64,000 bases of DNA from positions 1 to 64,000 of the forward strand of contig NZ_JAKCMV010000012.1 of the NCBI RefSeq assembly GCF_021440515.1. Direction: 5' to 3'. This document shows positions 29,515 to 38,310 of this stretch, piece by piece; position 1 is the first letter of the stretch, and each line of letters begins with the position of its first letter. The notes under the pieces were generated by a model. It was not told where the DNA came from. It ran no database searches and worked only from the letters and a program-made list of their open reading frames with translations. This DNA is from Enterobacter asburiae. GTDB lineage: Bacteria > Pseudomonadota > Gammaproteobacteria > Enterobacterales > Enterobacteriaceae. The translations under genes and the position numbers were made by a program.

Positions 29515-29835
29515 TTGGATCCCCGCCAGACGCAGCAGGGCAGTCACCACCGCTGCCGCCACGATCACCACAATTAACGGCATCTTGCGCCAGGCGAGAA
29601 ACACGGCGAATGCCACGCCCAGCACCCGCGCCATGCCCGCGAAATGTTCCCCCTCATAAAAGGTGGTCGCCAGCGCCACGGAAAAAAGCAGCACCGTTGC
29701 CGCATCGGACAGCAGCGCCTGAGAACGCTCGGATAACGCCAGTCGGCTGCCGAGTTTTGCCCCGCCAAGACGCATTAAATAGGTGCCCGCCGATAAAATG
29801 GCGATGCCCAGAATAAAGACCGTCATGTTTTCCAT
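29512..29835 (-). CDS. AzlD-family membrane protein (branched-chain amino acid exporter subunit)
   Basis: This 107-residue protein has about four hydrophobic segments and the AzlD-type start ILGIAILSAGTYLMRLGG. AzlC/AzlD (YgaZ/YgaH) pairs export valine or related compounds in other bacteria. The start codon overlaps the azlC stop as TAATG, so the two subunits are coupled. The substrate is not shown by the sequence. Absent from this position in K-12. Confidence 0.85.
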   Translation of the reverse strand: MENMTVFILGIAILSAGTYLMRLGGAKLGSRLALSERSQALLSDAATVLLFSVALATTFYEGEHFAGMARVLGVAFAVFLAWRKMPLIVVIVAAAVVTALLRLAGIQ

Positions 29836-30494
29836 TATTTTTTCCTCGCGGCAAGGCCGAGTAAAGAGAGCAGAACCGGCAAACCCACCGGCGCAAACGG
29901 CACGGCGGCGAGCGACAGCACGGCACCGCTACAGGCGCGGATAAGCGTGGTGCGGTTTTTAAACGCCGGGACCACCAACGCCAGCAGGATCGCCGGGAAC
30001 ACGGCGTCCAGCCCGATGGTTTCCGGGTCGGGCAGCAGCTTGCCGACCATCGCGCCCAGCAGCGCGCCGAGCGGCCAGACGATCGCCACCCCCAGCCCGC
30101 AGAGCCAGTAGGCCGCCTTACGCTGCTCGGGCGTTTTTTGCGACAGGCCAAACACCACGCTTTCATCGTTCATAATGTGGCAGCCCAAAAAGCTCAGGCC
30201 GCGCTTGCCCACCAGCTCCCGCACCGTCACGCCGAAGGGCACATGACGCGCGTTGACCAGCAACCCGGCGGCGGCGGCGGCCAGCGGATTACCGCCGCTT
30301 GCCACAATCCCGATAAACATAAACTCAGACGCCCCCGCCAGCACGGTGATGGAGAGCAAAAATGGCACCCAGAGCGGAAAGCCGTAGGCCATCGCCAGCG
30401 AGCCGTAGGACATGCCGACAACGCCCACCGCGAGGCAGACCAGGATGATTGCTTTGATGGTGTCGCCTTTCAGGCAGGAGAGATGATGCTTCAT
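29835..30494 (-). CDS. AzlC-family permease (branched-chain amino acid exporter subunit)
   Basis: This 219-residue protein has multiple hydrophobic segments and AzlC family features: GFPLWVPFLLSI, ASEFMFIGIVASGGNPLAAAAAG and LVNARHVPFG. It is the larger pore subunit of a two-component exporter with the downstream AzlD protein. It is divergently transcribed from an XRE-cupin regulator across a 103-base spacer holding GAACGA-type repeats, the standard layout of a locally regulated exporter. Confidence 0.88.
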   Translation of the reverse strand: MKHHLSCLKGDTIKAIILVCLAVGVVGMSYGSLAMAYGFPLWVPFLLSITVLAGASEFMFIGIVASGGNPLAAAAAGLLVNARHVPFGVTVRELVGKRGLSFLGCHIMNDESVVFGLSQKTPEQRKAAYWLCGLGVAIVWPLGALLGAMVGKLLPDPETIGLDAVFPAILLALVVPAFKNRTTLIRACSGAVLSLAAVPFAPVGLPVLLSLLGLAARKK

Positions 30495-30558
30495 GCAATT
30501 TTAGCCATATCGAACGAGTTTCCATTATAATGAACGCATCCATATCGTTTTTCAAGAT

Positions 30559-30571
30559 GAACGATTCGTTC
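30559..30571. promoter_or_regulatory. Palindromic operator candidate between azlC and the XRE regulator
   Basis: GAACGATTCGTTC is a perfect 13-base palindrome. Partial copies lie nearby (CGAACGAG at 30512, ATATCGTTTTTC at 30542). It is the likely binding site of the adjacent XRE-cupin protein. The match is seen; binding is inferred. Confidence 0.55.
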
Positions 30572-30597
30572 GATTTATAGAACAAAAAGGTCGTTTT

Positions 30598-31146
30598 ATG
30601 ACGCAGCCAATCAGCGTAATCGCCAAAAGTCTGGTGCGAGAGCGCCTGCGAACCGGGCTTTCACTGGCGGAAATTGCCCGCCGTGCCGGGATCGCCAAAT
30701 CCACCCTGTCGCAGCTGGAATCCGGCAACGGCAACCCGAGTCTGGAAACCCTGTGGTCGCTCTGCGTGGCGCTGGATATTCCGTTCGCGCGCCTGCTGGA
30801 GCCGCAGCTCACGACAACGCAGGTGATCCGCCGGGGAGAAGGCACGAAGGTGGTGGCCGGGCAGGCTAACTACGAGGCGATTTTGCTCGCCGCCTGTCCG
30901 CCGGGCGCGCGCCGGGATGTGTACCTGCTGCTGACCCAGCCGGGCGCCGACCGTATTTCAGAGCCGCATCCGCCGGGTTCGGTGGAACATATTATCGTGA
31001 CGCAGGGCAGAGCGCTGGTGGGGCTGACGGACGCGCCCGAAGAGTTAGGGCCGGGGGATTACATCTGCTATCCCGCCGACCAGCAGCACATTTTCAAAGC
31101 CCTGGAGCCGGACACCCACGCGCTGCTGGTGGCGGAGCAGAATTAA
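30598..31146 (+). CDS. XRE-family regulator with C-terminal cupin domain
   Basis: This 182-residue protein has an N-terminal XRE helix-turn-helix (LSLAEIARRAGIAKSTLSQLESGNGNP, about residues 22-46) and a C-terminal cupin (SEPHPPGSVEHIIVTQGRALVG to LGPGDYICYPADQQH). Such proteins sense small ligands and control a neighbouring transporter or catabolic gene. It is divergent from azlCD and therefore probably its repressor or activator. The ligand is unknown; an amino acid is a reasonable guess. Confidence 0.85.
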   Translation: MTQPISVIAKSLVRERLRTGLSLAEIARRAGIAKSTLSQLESGNGNPSLETLWSLCVALDIPFARLLEPQLTTTQVIRRGEGTKVVAGQANYEAILLAACPPGARRDVYLLLTQPGADRISEPHPPGSVEHIIVTQGRALVGLTDAPEELGPGDYICYPADQQHIFKALEPDTHALLVAEQN

Positions 31147-31149
31147 CGC

Positions 31150-31172
31150 ACGCTGTCGCAGGGCGACAGCGT
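31150..31172. terminator. Hairpin between the XRE regulator and rhaM
   Basis: A perfect 10-bp stem ACGCTGTCGC / GCGACAGCGT with a 3-base loop fills the 34-base gap between convergent genes. There is no T run, so it is more likely a 3' barrier than a classic terminator. Confidence 0.5.
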
Positions 31173-31180
31173 AGTCAGGC

Positions 31181-31495
31181 TCAGTCTAAATAAAACACCT
31201 CTTTCAGCTCGGCGCTCACCGGGCTGTTATCCGGGTTCGACGGCATCACGTCGCGCATGTGTTTCCACCAGCGCTGGCACACCTCGGTGGCCGCCACCGC
31301 GTTCCAGCGCTCCTCCGATTCAATCTCCACGGTCGCAAACAGCAGGTTGCGCGCCTTATCGAGATAAATGGCGTAACGGTGCGCGCCGTGGGCTTTCAGC
31401 ACCTCTTCCAGTTCCGGCCAGATTGGGCTGTGGCGGCGCTCATACTCTTCGTGGGCGTCCGGGTTTACCTGCATCACAAACGCTTTGCGGATCAT
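31181..31495 (-). CDS. rhaM: L-rhamnose mutarotase
   Basis: RhaM interconverts alpha- and beta-L-rhamnopyranose so that RhaA receives its preferred anomer. The protein is 104 residues, equal to E. coli, with the His region [16 protein letters not shown] and EERWNAVA...RWWKHM. ATG at 31495 overlaps the upstream dehydrogenase stop (ATGA); the longer open frame is not used. It is the last gene of the extended rha operon. Confidence 0.95.
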   Translation of the reverse strand: MIRKAFVMQVNPDAHEEYERRHSPIWPELEEVLKAHGAHRYAIYLDKARNLLFATVEIESEERWNAVAATEVCQRWWKHMRDVMPSNPDNSPVSAELKEVFYLD

Positions 31496-32640
31496 AACGC
31501 CTCCAGATACAGCTCGCGCACCTCGTCGCGGCTGGCGGTGCGTGGGTTGCACGGCGCGCACGGATCGGCGAGGGCTTTATCCAGCCAGCCTTCGATATCG
31601 GCTTTGGTCACGCCAAGCTGGCTAAAGCCGGATGGGATCCCCACGCGGGCGCTCAGGTCGCGGATGGCCTGAATCGCCGCCATGCTGGCGGCTTCGTCGC
31701 TCATGCCGCGCGTATCGACGCCCATCGCCTGCGCCACGCGGGCAAAGCGCGCCACCGCGTTCGGGCGGTTAAAGTTTTCGATGATCGGCAGCAGGATGGC
31801 GTTGCACACGCCGTGCGGCAGGTTGTGGGTCGCCCCCGGCTGATGCGCCAGCGCGTGAACCAGCCCCAGCCCGGCGCTGTTGAACGCCATGCCCGCCAGA
31901 TACTGCCCAAAGGCCATCTGTTCACGCGCGTTGAGATCGTTGCCGTTATCCACCGCCGCAGCCAGCCAGAGGGCGATCAGGCGAATCGCCTCCAGCGCGT
32001 TAGCGTCGGTCAGCGGGTGGGCGCCAACGGATACGTAAGCTTCGATGGCGTGGGTCAGCGCGTCCATGCCGGTTGCGGCGGTCACGGAAGCCGGGATATC
32101 AAGCATCACGCTCGCGTCGTCCACGGCGATATCAGGGATGATGTTCGGATCGATAATCACCTCTTTCACCTGCCGCGCGGAGTCGATAATTACCGCGTTG
32201 CTGGTCATCTCCGCCGCCGTGCCCGCGGTGGTGTTAATCGCCACCAGCGGCACGCCCGCATTTTTCACCTTGCCCACGCCGGAATAGGCGGTCGACGGGC
32301 CGGGGTTGGCGGTGAGGATTTTAATCGCTTTCGCGGTATCAATCGGGCTGCCGCCGCCGAAGGCAATAAGGTAGTCGCACTCCGCCTCCTGCCAGGCGGT
32401 AAATCCCTTCTGCACCAGCGCTTCCGTCGGGTTCGGGAAGACCTCGTCAAACAGGTGATACGACATCTGATGCGCATCCAGCGCGATAAACAGGCTGTCG
32501 AGCAGCCCCAGCTTCACCAGCTGACCGTCGGTGACAATCAGCGCCTTGCCCCACTGCTTGTTTGCCACCAGATTGACCATATCGCCGATTGCGCCCGCGC
32601 CGTGCAGGCTGATTTTTGGCAGCGCCAACATAAAGCTCAT
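31492..32640 (-). CDS. Iron-containing alcohol dehydrogenase, probable lactaldehyde reductase
   Basis: A group III Fe-ADH of 382 residues. The NAD-binding [12 protein letters not shown] and metal ligands in [16 protein letters not shown] and [16 protein letters not shown] are intact. It looks closer to YiaY than to FucO ([13 protein letters not shown]). Rhamnose catabolism yields L-lactaldehyde, so within the rha operon its likely job is to reduce lactaldehyde to 1,2-propanediol. In K-12 this step is served by fucO elsewhere. It is coupled to rhaM. Substrate is inferred from context. Confidence 0.85.
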   Translation of the reverse strand: MSFMLALPKISLHGAGAIGDMVNLVANKQWGKALIVTDGQLVKLGLLDSLFIALDAHQMSYHLFDEVFPNPTEALVQKGFTAWQEAECDYLIAFGGGSPIDTAKAIKILTANPGPSTAYSGVGKVKNAGVPLVAINTTAGTAAEMTSNAVIIDSARQVKEVIIDPNIIPDIAVDDASVMLDIPASVTAATGMDALTHAIEAYVSVGAHPLTDANALEAIRLIALWLAAAVDNGNDLNAREQMAFGQYLAGMAFNSAGLGLVHALAHQPGATHNLPHGVCNAILLPIIENFNRPNAVARFARVAQAMGVDTRGMSDEAASMAAIQAIRDLSARVGIPSGFSQLGVTKADIEGWLDKALADPCAPCNPRTASRDEVRELYLEAL

Positions 32641-32671
32641 GATAATTCTCCTTAATTACGGTGATTTTTAT

Positions 32672-32737
32672 GCCCGGCGGCGCTGCGCTTGCACGGGCCT
32701 ACAATCGTAGACCGGGTAAACGCAGTGCCACCCGGCA
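32672..32737. repeat. REP pair between the ABC permease gene and the Fe-ADH gene
   Basis: Two REP-like palindromes in opposite orientation (GCCCGGCGGCGCTGCGCTTG and the inverse GTAGACCGGGTAAACGCAGT) fill the 98-base gap. They probably affect mRNA stability between the transporter and the enzyme genes. Confidence 0.75.
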
Positions 32738-32738
32738 G

Positions 32739-33743
32739 TTAGATCCGTCTTCGCTGCATCACCCGGCGGGTAATAATCGGCAGCGAGATCACCACGATCA
32801 GCATCGCGCCGATAATCACCGACATCACGATGCCGGGCACGTTAAGCAGGCTCAGGCCAAAGGTCACCAGCCCCATCAGGAAGGCGGCGATAATCACGCC
32901 CACCATGCTGCCGGACCCGCCCAGAATATTGACCCCACCGAGCACCGCCATCGTCACCACCGCCAGCTCCCAGCCCATCGCAATCGTCGGGCGGGTGCTG
33001 CCCAGACGCGAGGTCAGCAGCACCGACGCCAGGCCGGACATCAGCCCCACCAGCGCAAACAGGATCAGGTTGTGGCGTTTAACGTTAATGCCGGAATACC
33101 ACGCCCCGGTCGGGTTATTGCCGATGGCGTAGGTGCGGCGGCCAAAGTTGGTGCGGTGCAGCAAAAAGGCAAACAGCGCGGCGAGGACGATAAACAGCGC
33201 GAACTCAAACGACAGCGCCCCCCAGACGTAGCCCTGCCCGAACCAGGCAAAGCTCTCCGGGTAGCTGTTCAGCGCCTGGTCGCCGAGCAGGATGTAGGTA
33301 ATGCCGCGATACAGGCTCATGGTGCCGATGGTGATCACGATGGACGACAGGTTAAAGCGCGTCACCAGAATGCCGTTGAACAGCCCGCACAGCAGCCCGA
33401 CGCCGAGGCCCACGCACACCAGCAGCGGCGTATCTATTCCCGCCGCCGCGCAAAAGCCCATCACCGTGGAGCTCAGCGCAATCGTTGAGGCCACCGACAG
33501 GTCAATTTCACGCGCGACGATCAGCATCGCCATCGGCAGCACGACGATCGCCTTTTCGGTGAAGTTGAAGGTCGCGTCGGACAGGTTCCAGACGTTCAGG
33601 AAGTAGGGCGAGGCCAGCGCGTTCACCACAAACACCGCCAGCGTCACCGCCAGCAGAAAGCCTTCCCAGCACAGCAGACGGCGGAAAATCCCCGCAGGCG
33701 CAGGGGCCGGTTTCATCTCTTCAGAAGTCATCATCTTGCTCAT
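32739..33743 (-). CDS. rhaQ: Rhamnose ABC transporter permease (RhaQ-type)
   Basis: This is a ribose-type (RbsC/AraH) inner-membrane permease of 334 residues with about ten hydrophobic segments. The family motif is AREIDLSVASTIALSS, and GVNILGGSGSMVGVIIAA is near the C-terminus. It overlaps the preceding permease by 4 bases. Together with the ATPase, second permease and binding protein it forms a high-affinity sugar importer; rhamnose is inferred from its place inside the rha operon. The name follows Rhizobium RhaPQ usage, and which permease is P or Q is by order only. Confidence 0.85.
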   Translation of the reverse strand: MSKMMTSEEMKPAPAPAGIFRRLLCWEGFLLAVTLAVFVVNALASPYFLNVWNLSDATFNFTEKAIVVLPMAMLIVAREIDLSVASTIALSSTVMGFCAAAGIDTPLLVCVGLGVGLLCGLFNGILVTRFNLSSIVITIGTMSLYRGITYILLGDQALNSYPESFAWFGQGYVWGALSFEFALFIVLAALFAFLLHRTNFGRRTYAIGNNPTGAWYSGINVKRHNLILFALVGLMSGLASVLLTSRLGSTRPTIAMGWELAVVTMAVLGGVNILGGSGSMVGVIIAAFLMGLVTFGLSLLNVPGIVMSVIIGAMLIVVISLPIITRRVMQRRRI

Positions 33744-34744
33744 GATTTCACCGCCAGTTTCTGACGCGCCAGCGCCGCATCGCGCAGGATCAGCCGCCCT
33801 TTGCGCTTATTGCCGCGCTCGTTCAGCAGCACCGCAATCACAATCACCGTGCCGGAAATTGCCATTTGCCAGAACGGCGACACGCCAATCACCGGCAGGG
33901 CGTTATTGATTACGCCGAGGAACAGCGCGCCGAACAGGCAGCCGAGCACGCGCCCGGTGCCGCCCATGGTGCCGATCCCGCCTATCACGCACGCAGCCAC
34001 CACCTGCAATTCAAAGCCGCTGGCGACATCCACGTAGGCCACCGCAAAGCGCGAGATCCACAGATAGCCGCAGAACCCGGCGAGCAGACCGGAAAGGCAG
34101 AAGCTGACGAACTGCATCTTGCCCGCGTTGATCCCGGTGTAGTACGCCGCCGTAGCGTTACCGCCCGCGGTGTACAGCGCCCGCCCGGTACGGCTGTAGC
34201 GCAGGAAATAGCCTACCAGCAGCAGCGCGGCGATGGCGCACCAGCTTAAGACAGGCAAGCCCAGCACCGACGCGCGCGGCAGGCCGAGGAAATCGGCCCC
34301 CATCTGGTTGGAGTTCACCCAGCCGCCGCCGGAGAGCAAAAAGATAATGCCCCGGTAGATGCTCATGGTGCCGAGCGTCACCACAATCGCCGGGATGCCG
34401 AGCTTCCACACCAGCAGGCCGTTGATGACGCCCATCAGCAGCCCCAGCCCGGTAGCGAGGATTAGCAGCGCCCAGACCGGAACGGCCGGGTAGTGGAAGT
34501 TAATCAGCGCGACGATCATCCCGGTCAGCGCCAGGTTCGCCGCCATCGACAGGTCGATGCCTTTGGTGAGCAGCACCATCATCTGCCCGAGCGCCAGGAT
34601 GATAAGAATGGAGGTGTCGTTAAACATCTCCACCAGATTGCCCGGTGCGATAAACGACGGCACGCGGCTGCCGATGGCGACGACCATCAGCACGATCACC
34701 GCGCCGAGCAGGGCTTCCCGGTGTTTCAACAGTGAATTGAGCAT
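33740..34744 (-). CDS. rhaP: Rhamnose ABC transporter permease (RhaP-type)
   Basis: This is the second ribose-type permease (334 residues), with the motif TKGIDLSMAANLALTG and GGIGTMGGTGRVLGCLFGA near the end. ATG at 34744 is one base after the ATPase stop, so it is translationally coupled. An in-frame extension to 34768 overlaps the ATPase gene and is rejected. Two distinct permeases rather than a homodimer is the arrangement of rhamnose and autoinducer-2-type importers. Confidence 0.85.
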   Translation of the reverse strand: MLNSLLKHREALLGAVIVLMVVAIGSRVPSFIAPGNLVEMFNDTSILIILALGQMMVLLTKGIDLSMAANLALTGMIVALINFHYPAVPVWALLILATGLGLLMGVINGLLVWKLGIPAIVVTLGTMSIYRGIIFLLSGGGWVNSNQMGADFLGLPRASVLGLPVLSWCAIAALLLVGYFLRYSRTGRALYTAGGNATAAYYTGINAGKMQFVSFCLSGLLAGFCGYLWISRFAVAYVDVASGFELQVVAACVIGGIGTMGGTGRVLGCLFGALFLGVINNALPVIGVSPFWQMAISGTVIVIAVLLNERGNKRKGRLILRDAALARQKLAVKS

Positions 34745-34745
34745 G

Positions 34746-36248
34746 TTACGCCGCCTCCTGTTTTGCACCGCTGGCGGCGCTGACGATGGTTTCCGCCGTC
34801 GCGTCGCCCGCCCGGTATTCCGCCACCATCAGCCCTTCGTGCATCACGATGATGCGGTCCGCCATGCCCATCACTTCCGGCAGCTCGGACGACACCATGA
34901 TCACCGCCAGGCCCTGGCCGACCAGCTCGGACATAAATTGATGAACGGCCGCCTTTGAGCCGATATCGATGCCTTTTGTCGGCTCATCGAGAATGATCAC
35001 CTCAGGATGCGTCGCCAGCCATTTGCCGATCACCACCTTCTGCTGGTTGCCGCCGGAGAGGGTTTCCACCGCCTGCTTCCAGCTAAAGGCTTTGACCTGG
35101 AGGCGTCTGGCATACTCGTCGGCCAGCCGCCATTCGCGATCGTCGTGCAGCACGCCGTTCGGATTGAGTTTGCCGAGCTGGGGCAGGCTGATGTTCTGGG
35201 CAATTGACAGTTCGATAATCGCCCCCTGCTTTTGCCGCTCCTCCGGCACGCAGACGATGCCCGCGCTGATGGCATCCGCCGGCTGGCGGAAGCGCTGCGC
35301 CTTGCCGTTGAGGATAATTTCCCCGGACGACGGTCGCGTCACGCCGGAGAGCGCCTGCATCAGCTCGGTACGTCCGGCGCCGACCAGGCCGTAAAAGCCG
35401 AGGATCTCGCCCTTGCGCAGGCTGAACGAAATATGGGCGAACTCGGTCGGGTGGCACAGATCCTTCACCTCCAGCACCGTGTCGCCTTTCTCGCACTCCA
35501 CTTTCGGGAAGGTCTGGGTAATGGCGCGACCGACCATCATCGACACCATGCGCTCTTCGGTGATCTCATTTATCGCGCCCGCCCCGACGAACGCGCCGTC
35601 GCGCAGAATGGTGTAATGGTCCGCCAGCTCAAAAATCTCGTCGAACTTGTGCGAGATAAACAGGATGGCTTTGCCCTCCTGCTTGAGGCGCTCAACGATC
35701 TGGTAAAACTCCAGGATTTCGTGCTGCGACAGCGCCGCCGTGGGTTCGTCGAGGATCACCACCTGCGCCTCAAACGACAGGGCGCGGGCAATGGCGACCA
35801 TGTGGCGCTGGGCGATGCTCAGGGTTTTGAGCGTGGCGCGCGGGTCGATTTGCACCTCCAGACGGGTGAGGATCGCCTGCGCCCGGCGGTGCATCTCCGG
35901 CCAGTCGAGCTTTCTGAACGGGCCCGTACAGAGATACTGACCGACGAAAATATTTTCGGTGACCGAGAGCTCGTCAAAGAGCACGGTTTCCTGATGAATG
36001 GCGGTAATGCCGATTTTGTGTGCCGATTCCGGCGTCGAAAGCTGAACGGGGATGGCCTTGTAGAGGATCTCGCCCTCGTCAGGCTGATAGATGCCGGTCA
36101 TTACTTTGACCAGCGTCGATTTGCCCGCGCCGTTTTCGCCGATCAGCGCCGTTACCTTGCCGGGCCAGAGCGCGAGCTGCACATTCTCAAGCGCGCGCAC
36201 GCCGGGGAAGACTTTGGTGATGCCCGAAAGCTGTAGCAATGGGGTCAT
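34746..36248 (-). CDS. Rhamnose ABC transporter ATP-binding protein, duplicated ABC domains
   Basis: The 500-residue protein has two ABC domains, like RbsA/XylG. The first has Walker A GENGAGKST, signature LSIAQRHMV and Walker B VVILDEPTAAL. The second has GLVGAGRTE, LSGGNQQKV and VIILDEPTKGID. The degenerate second Walker A is normal for the family. Rhizobial homologues are called RhaT, which clashes with the symporter name, so I give no symbol. It lies between the binding protein and the permeases. Confidence 0.9.
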   Translation of the reverse strand: MTPLLQLSGITKVFPGVRALENVQLALWPGKVTALIGENGAGKSTLVKVMTGIYQPDEGEILYKAIPVQLSTPESAHKIGITAIHQETVLFDELSVTENIFVGQYLCTGPFRKLDWPEMHRRAQAILTRLEVQIDPRATLKTLSIAQRHMVAIARALSFEAQVVILDEPTAALSQHEILEFYQIVERLKQEGKAILFISHKFDEIFELADHYTILRDGAFVGAGAINEITEERMVSMMVGRAITQTFPKVECEKGDTVLEVKDLCHPTEFAHISFSLRKGEILGFYGLVGAGRTELMQALSGVTRPSSGEIILNGKAQRFRQPADAISAGIVCVPEERQKQGAIIELSIAQNISLPQLGKLNPNGVLHDDREWRLADEYARRLQVKAFSWKQAVETLSGGNQQKVVIGKWLATHPEVIILDEPTKGIDIGSKAAVHQFMSELVGQGLAVIMVSSELPEVMGMADRIIVMHEGLMVAEYRAGDATAETIVSAASGAKQEAA

Positions 36249-36266
36249 GATAGTTCTCCGTAGTAT

Positions 36267-36289
36267 CCCCTCTCCCCTCGGGAGAGGGG
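36267..36289. repeat. CCCCTCTCCC / GGGAGAGGGG hairpin after the binding-protein gene
   Basis: A perfect 10-bp stem lies 7 bases after the binding-protein reading frame ends its upstream partner, that is between the SBP gene and the ATPase gene. Hairpins at this point, as between malE and malF, stabilise the binding-protein mRNA and raise its yield. That role is inferred. Confidence 0.7.
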
Positions 36290-36296
36290 GAAAGGA

Positions 36297-37283
36297 TTAG
36301 AAAATCTTCGAGAACTTATCAATATTGCTGGCATCGTAGACGAACGGCTCCGCCATCGCGCCGTTGCCGTCGGCATCCAGCTTCACCTTGCCGAGCCTGC
36401 CCATGCTGGCTTCGTCTTTGGTCGCCGTGCCTTTTACTAGGTCATCCGCTAAGTAGGTCGCGGCATAGCCGAGGTCAATCGGGTTCCAGATGGCAAAGCT
36501 TTTGCTGGCGCCAGATTTCACCGCGCCCGCCATCTCGGACGGCAGCCCTAAGCCCGTGACGTACACCTTGCCAATCTTGCCCTGGTCCTTGACCGCCTGG
36601 GCCGCAGCGACAATGCCGACGGACGACGGCGAGACAATCACTTTTAAATCCGGGTAGGTTTTCAGCAGGCCCACCGCTTCGCGGTAGCTTTTGTCAGAGA
36701 GATCGTCGCCGTAGGCCACGGTCACCAGATTGACGGACGGGTACTGCGGCAGCACCTTTTTCATCTCCGCAATCCAGGTGTTCTGGTTGGTGGAGGTTGG
36801 CGTGGCGCTGAGCACTGCGACGTCACCTTTCTCTACGTTCAGGGATTTCAGCGCGTCGGCGGCGAGCTTCACGTTGGTTTCGCCGATCAGGGCGTTATTG
36901 GACGGGTTCAGGTGGATCTGCCGCCCGGCCTTCGCCACGCCGGAATCCCAGGAGACCACCTTAATGCCGCGCTGCATCGCCTTTTTCAGCACCGGGACTA
37001 AAGCATCCGGATCGTTCGCCGAGATGGCGATCGCATCCACCCCCTGGGCGATCAGCCCGTTCAGCACCTCGATCTGCGCTTCCGCCGTGGTAGTGGTCGG
37101 GCCGGTATAAATCACTTTTACATCGCCTAACTCTTTGGCCGCCTCCTGCGCGCCGACGTTCGCCGCTTCGAAGAAGCCATTTCCGAGGGATTTCGCTACG
37201 AGAGCGATTTTCACTTCCGCTAAAGCGGAACCGGACAACGCCAGAGCGGCGACGGTGAGGATCAAGCTTGTCTTTATTTTCAT
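36297..37283 (-). CDS. Rhamnose ABC transporter periplasmic binding protein
   Basis: A type I (ribose-like) periplasmic binding protein of 328 residues. It has a clear signal peptide (MKIKTSLILTVAALALSGSA, cleaved before EVKIALV). Typical motifs are ISANDPDALVPVLKKAMQRGIKVVSWDSG and GETNVKLAADAL. Rhizobial homologues are named RhaS, which clashes with the activator RhaS here. It is the first transporter gene after rhaD and is followed by a stabilising hairpin. Confidence 0.88.
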   Translation of the reverse strand: MKIKTSLILTVAALALSGSALAEVKIALVAKSLGNGFFEAANVGAQEAAKELGDVKVIYTGPTTTTAEAQIEVLNGLIAQGVDAIAISANDPDALVPVLKKAMQRGIKVVSWDSGVAKAGRQIHLNPSNNALIGETNVKLAADALKSLNVEKGDVAVLSATPTSTNQNTWIAEMKKVLPQYPSVNLVTVAYGDDLSDKSYREAVGLLKTYPDLKVIVSPSSVGIVAAAQAVKDQGKIGKVYVTGLGLPSEMAGAVKSGASKSFAIWNPIDLGYAATYLADDLVKGTATKDEASMGRLGKVKLDADGNGAMAEPFVYDASNIDKFSKIF

Positions 37284-37333
37284 TGCTTTTACTCCACTGA
37301 CTTGAGTTAGGTGTAGGGATTGCAGGTGGTTTT

Positions 37334-37355
37334 CGCCCCGTCGCTGTGCGGGGCG
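37334..37355 (-). other. Hairpin in the rhaD-binding protein gap
   Basis: CGCCCCG / CGGGGCG with an 8-base loop lies in the 80-base gap. It has no T run on the minus strand, so it looks like an attenuating or processing hairpin marking the boundary between rhaBAD and the transporter genes. Confidence 0.45.
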
Positions 37356-37363
37356 CGATGTTT

Positions 37364-38194
37364 TTATTTGTACAGATCTAACGCCGACTGCATCGGGGTA
37401 ACGCCAAAGCGTTTGCCCAGCGCAATCAGTTCTTCACGGGTGATGGTCTGCTTCATGCCGCCCATCGAGTAGACCTTCACCAGCACTTCTGCCGATTTCT
37501 CGGCGGTGTCGATCAGGCCAAAGGCTTCATCCAGCGTCGGGCCGCTGCCGAAGACGCCGTGGAACGGCCACAGCACCAGCGAGTGTTTTTGCATATCGGC
37601 GGCGGTCGCCTGGCCGATCTCGTCGGTACCCGGCACCATCCACGGCAGAATGCCCACGCCGTCCGGGAAGACCACCAGACATTCGGTGCTCCCTTCCCAC
37701 AGCTTGCGGGTGATGAAGTCGGTGCTGTTTTCCAGCACGTAGGTCAGGGCGATCAGGTTGGTGGCGTGGCAGTGCATGATCACGCGGTCTTTGCCGTTGG
37801 TCGCATTGATGCGCTCGCAGTGGGAGAGGAAGTGCGCGGGCAGCTCAGAGGTCGGCACCGCCTCGTCGGTCAGCCCCCACAGAATGTGGTAGCCCGCGCC
37901 GTCGCTGTCCACCTTCACCACGCCGAGATTGGCCTGGGGATCGAGCTGCACGTTGCGGAAGAACTTGCCGGAGCCGGTGACGATAAACGGCGTGTTGGCG
38001 AGCAGCGGCATCGGCTGGCTCAGGGGGATATAGCGCGGCCTCTGGTGGAAGTCGGCCGCGTACGGCTCGATATCCGCGTCGTCCAGGCGCAGCGTCAGGT
38101 TGCCGCCGTTGCGCTCGTCCCAGCCTTTCAGCCAGGCGTCGGTGGTGGCTTTGATCATGCCCTGGACGAACCAGGAGTGGGTGATGGTCTGCAT
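37364..38194 (-). CDS. rhaD: Rhamnulose-1-phosphate aldolase
   Basis: A class II zinc aldolase that splits L-rhamnulose-1-phosphate into DHAP and L-lactaldehyde. [13 protein letters not shown] lies near the N-terminus, and the zinc ligands are in VIMHCHATN and the later FHGVFGSG. I use ATG at 38194 (276 residues; 274 in E. coli); ATG at 38203 is too close to the GGAA ribosome site. It follows rhaA after a repeat pair and precedes the ABC transporter genes. Confidence 0.96.
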   Translation of the reverse strand: MQTITHSWFVQGMIKATTDAWLKGWDERNGGNLTLRLDDADIEPYAADFHQRPRYIPLSQPMPLLANTPFIVTGSGKFFRNVQLDPQANLGVVKVDSDGAGYHILWGLTDEAVPTSELPAHFLSHCERINATNGKDRVIMHCHATNLIALTYVLENSTDFITRKLWEGSTECLVVFPDGVGILPWMVPGTDEIGQATAADMQKHSLVLWPFHGVFGSGPTLDEAFGLIDTAEKSAEVLVKVYSMGGMKQTITREELIALGKRFGVTPMQSALDLYK

Positions 38195-38227
38195 AGTTTT
38201 CATTTCCAGTTATCGCGGTGAGGTTGA

Positions 38228-38306
38228 ACCCCTCACCCCAGCCCTCTCCCACAGGGAGAGGGGGTAAAAGTTCCCTCTCCCTGTGGGAGAGGGTGAGGGT
38301 GAGGGC
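38228..38306. repeat. Inverted pair of CCCTCACCCC-CCCTCTCCC repeats between rhaA and rhaD
   Basis: Two copies of the palindrome CCCTCTCCC...GGGAGAGGG, each with a flanking CCCTCACC/GGTGAGGG tag, face each other. The same family recurs at 36267, 50895 and 58277. They are REP-like in size and layout but unrelated in sequence to the GCCGGGTGG REPs of this window. Confidence 0.8.
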
Positions 38307-38310
38307 AAAA

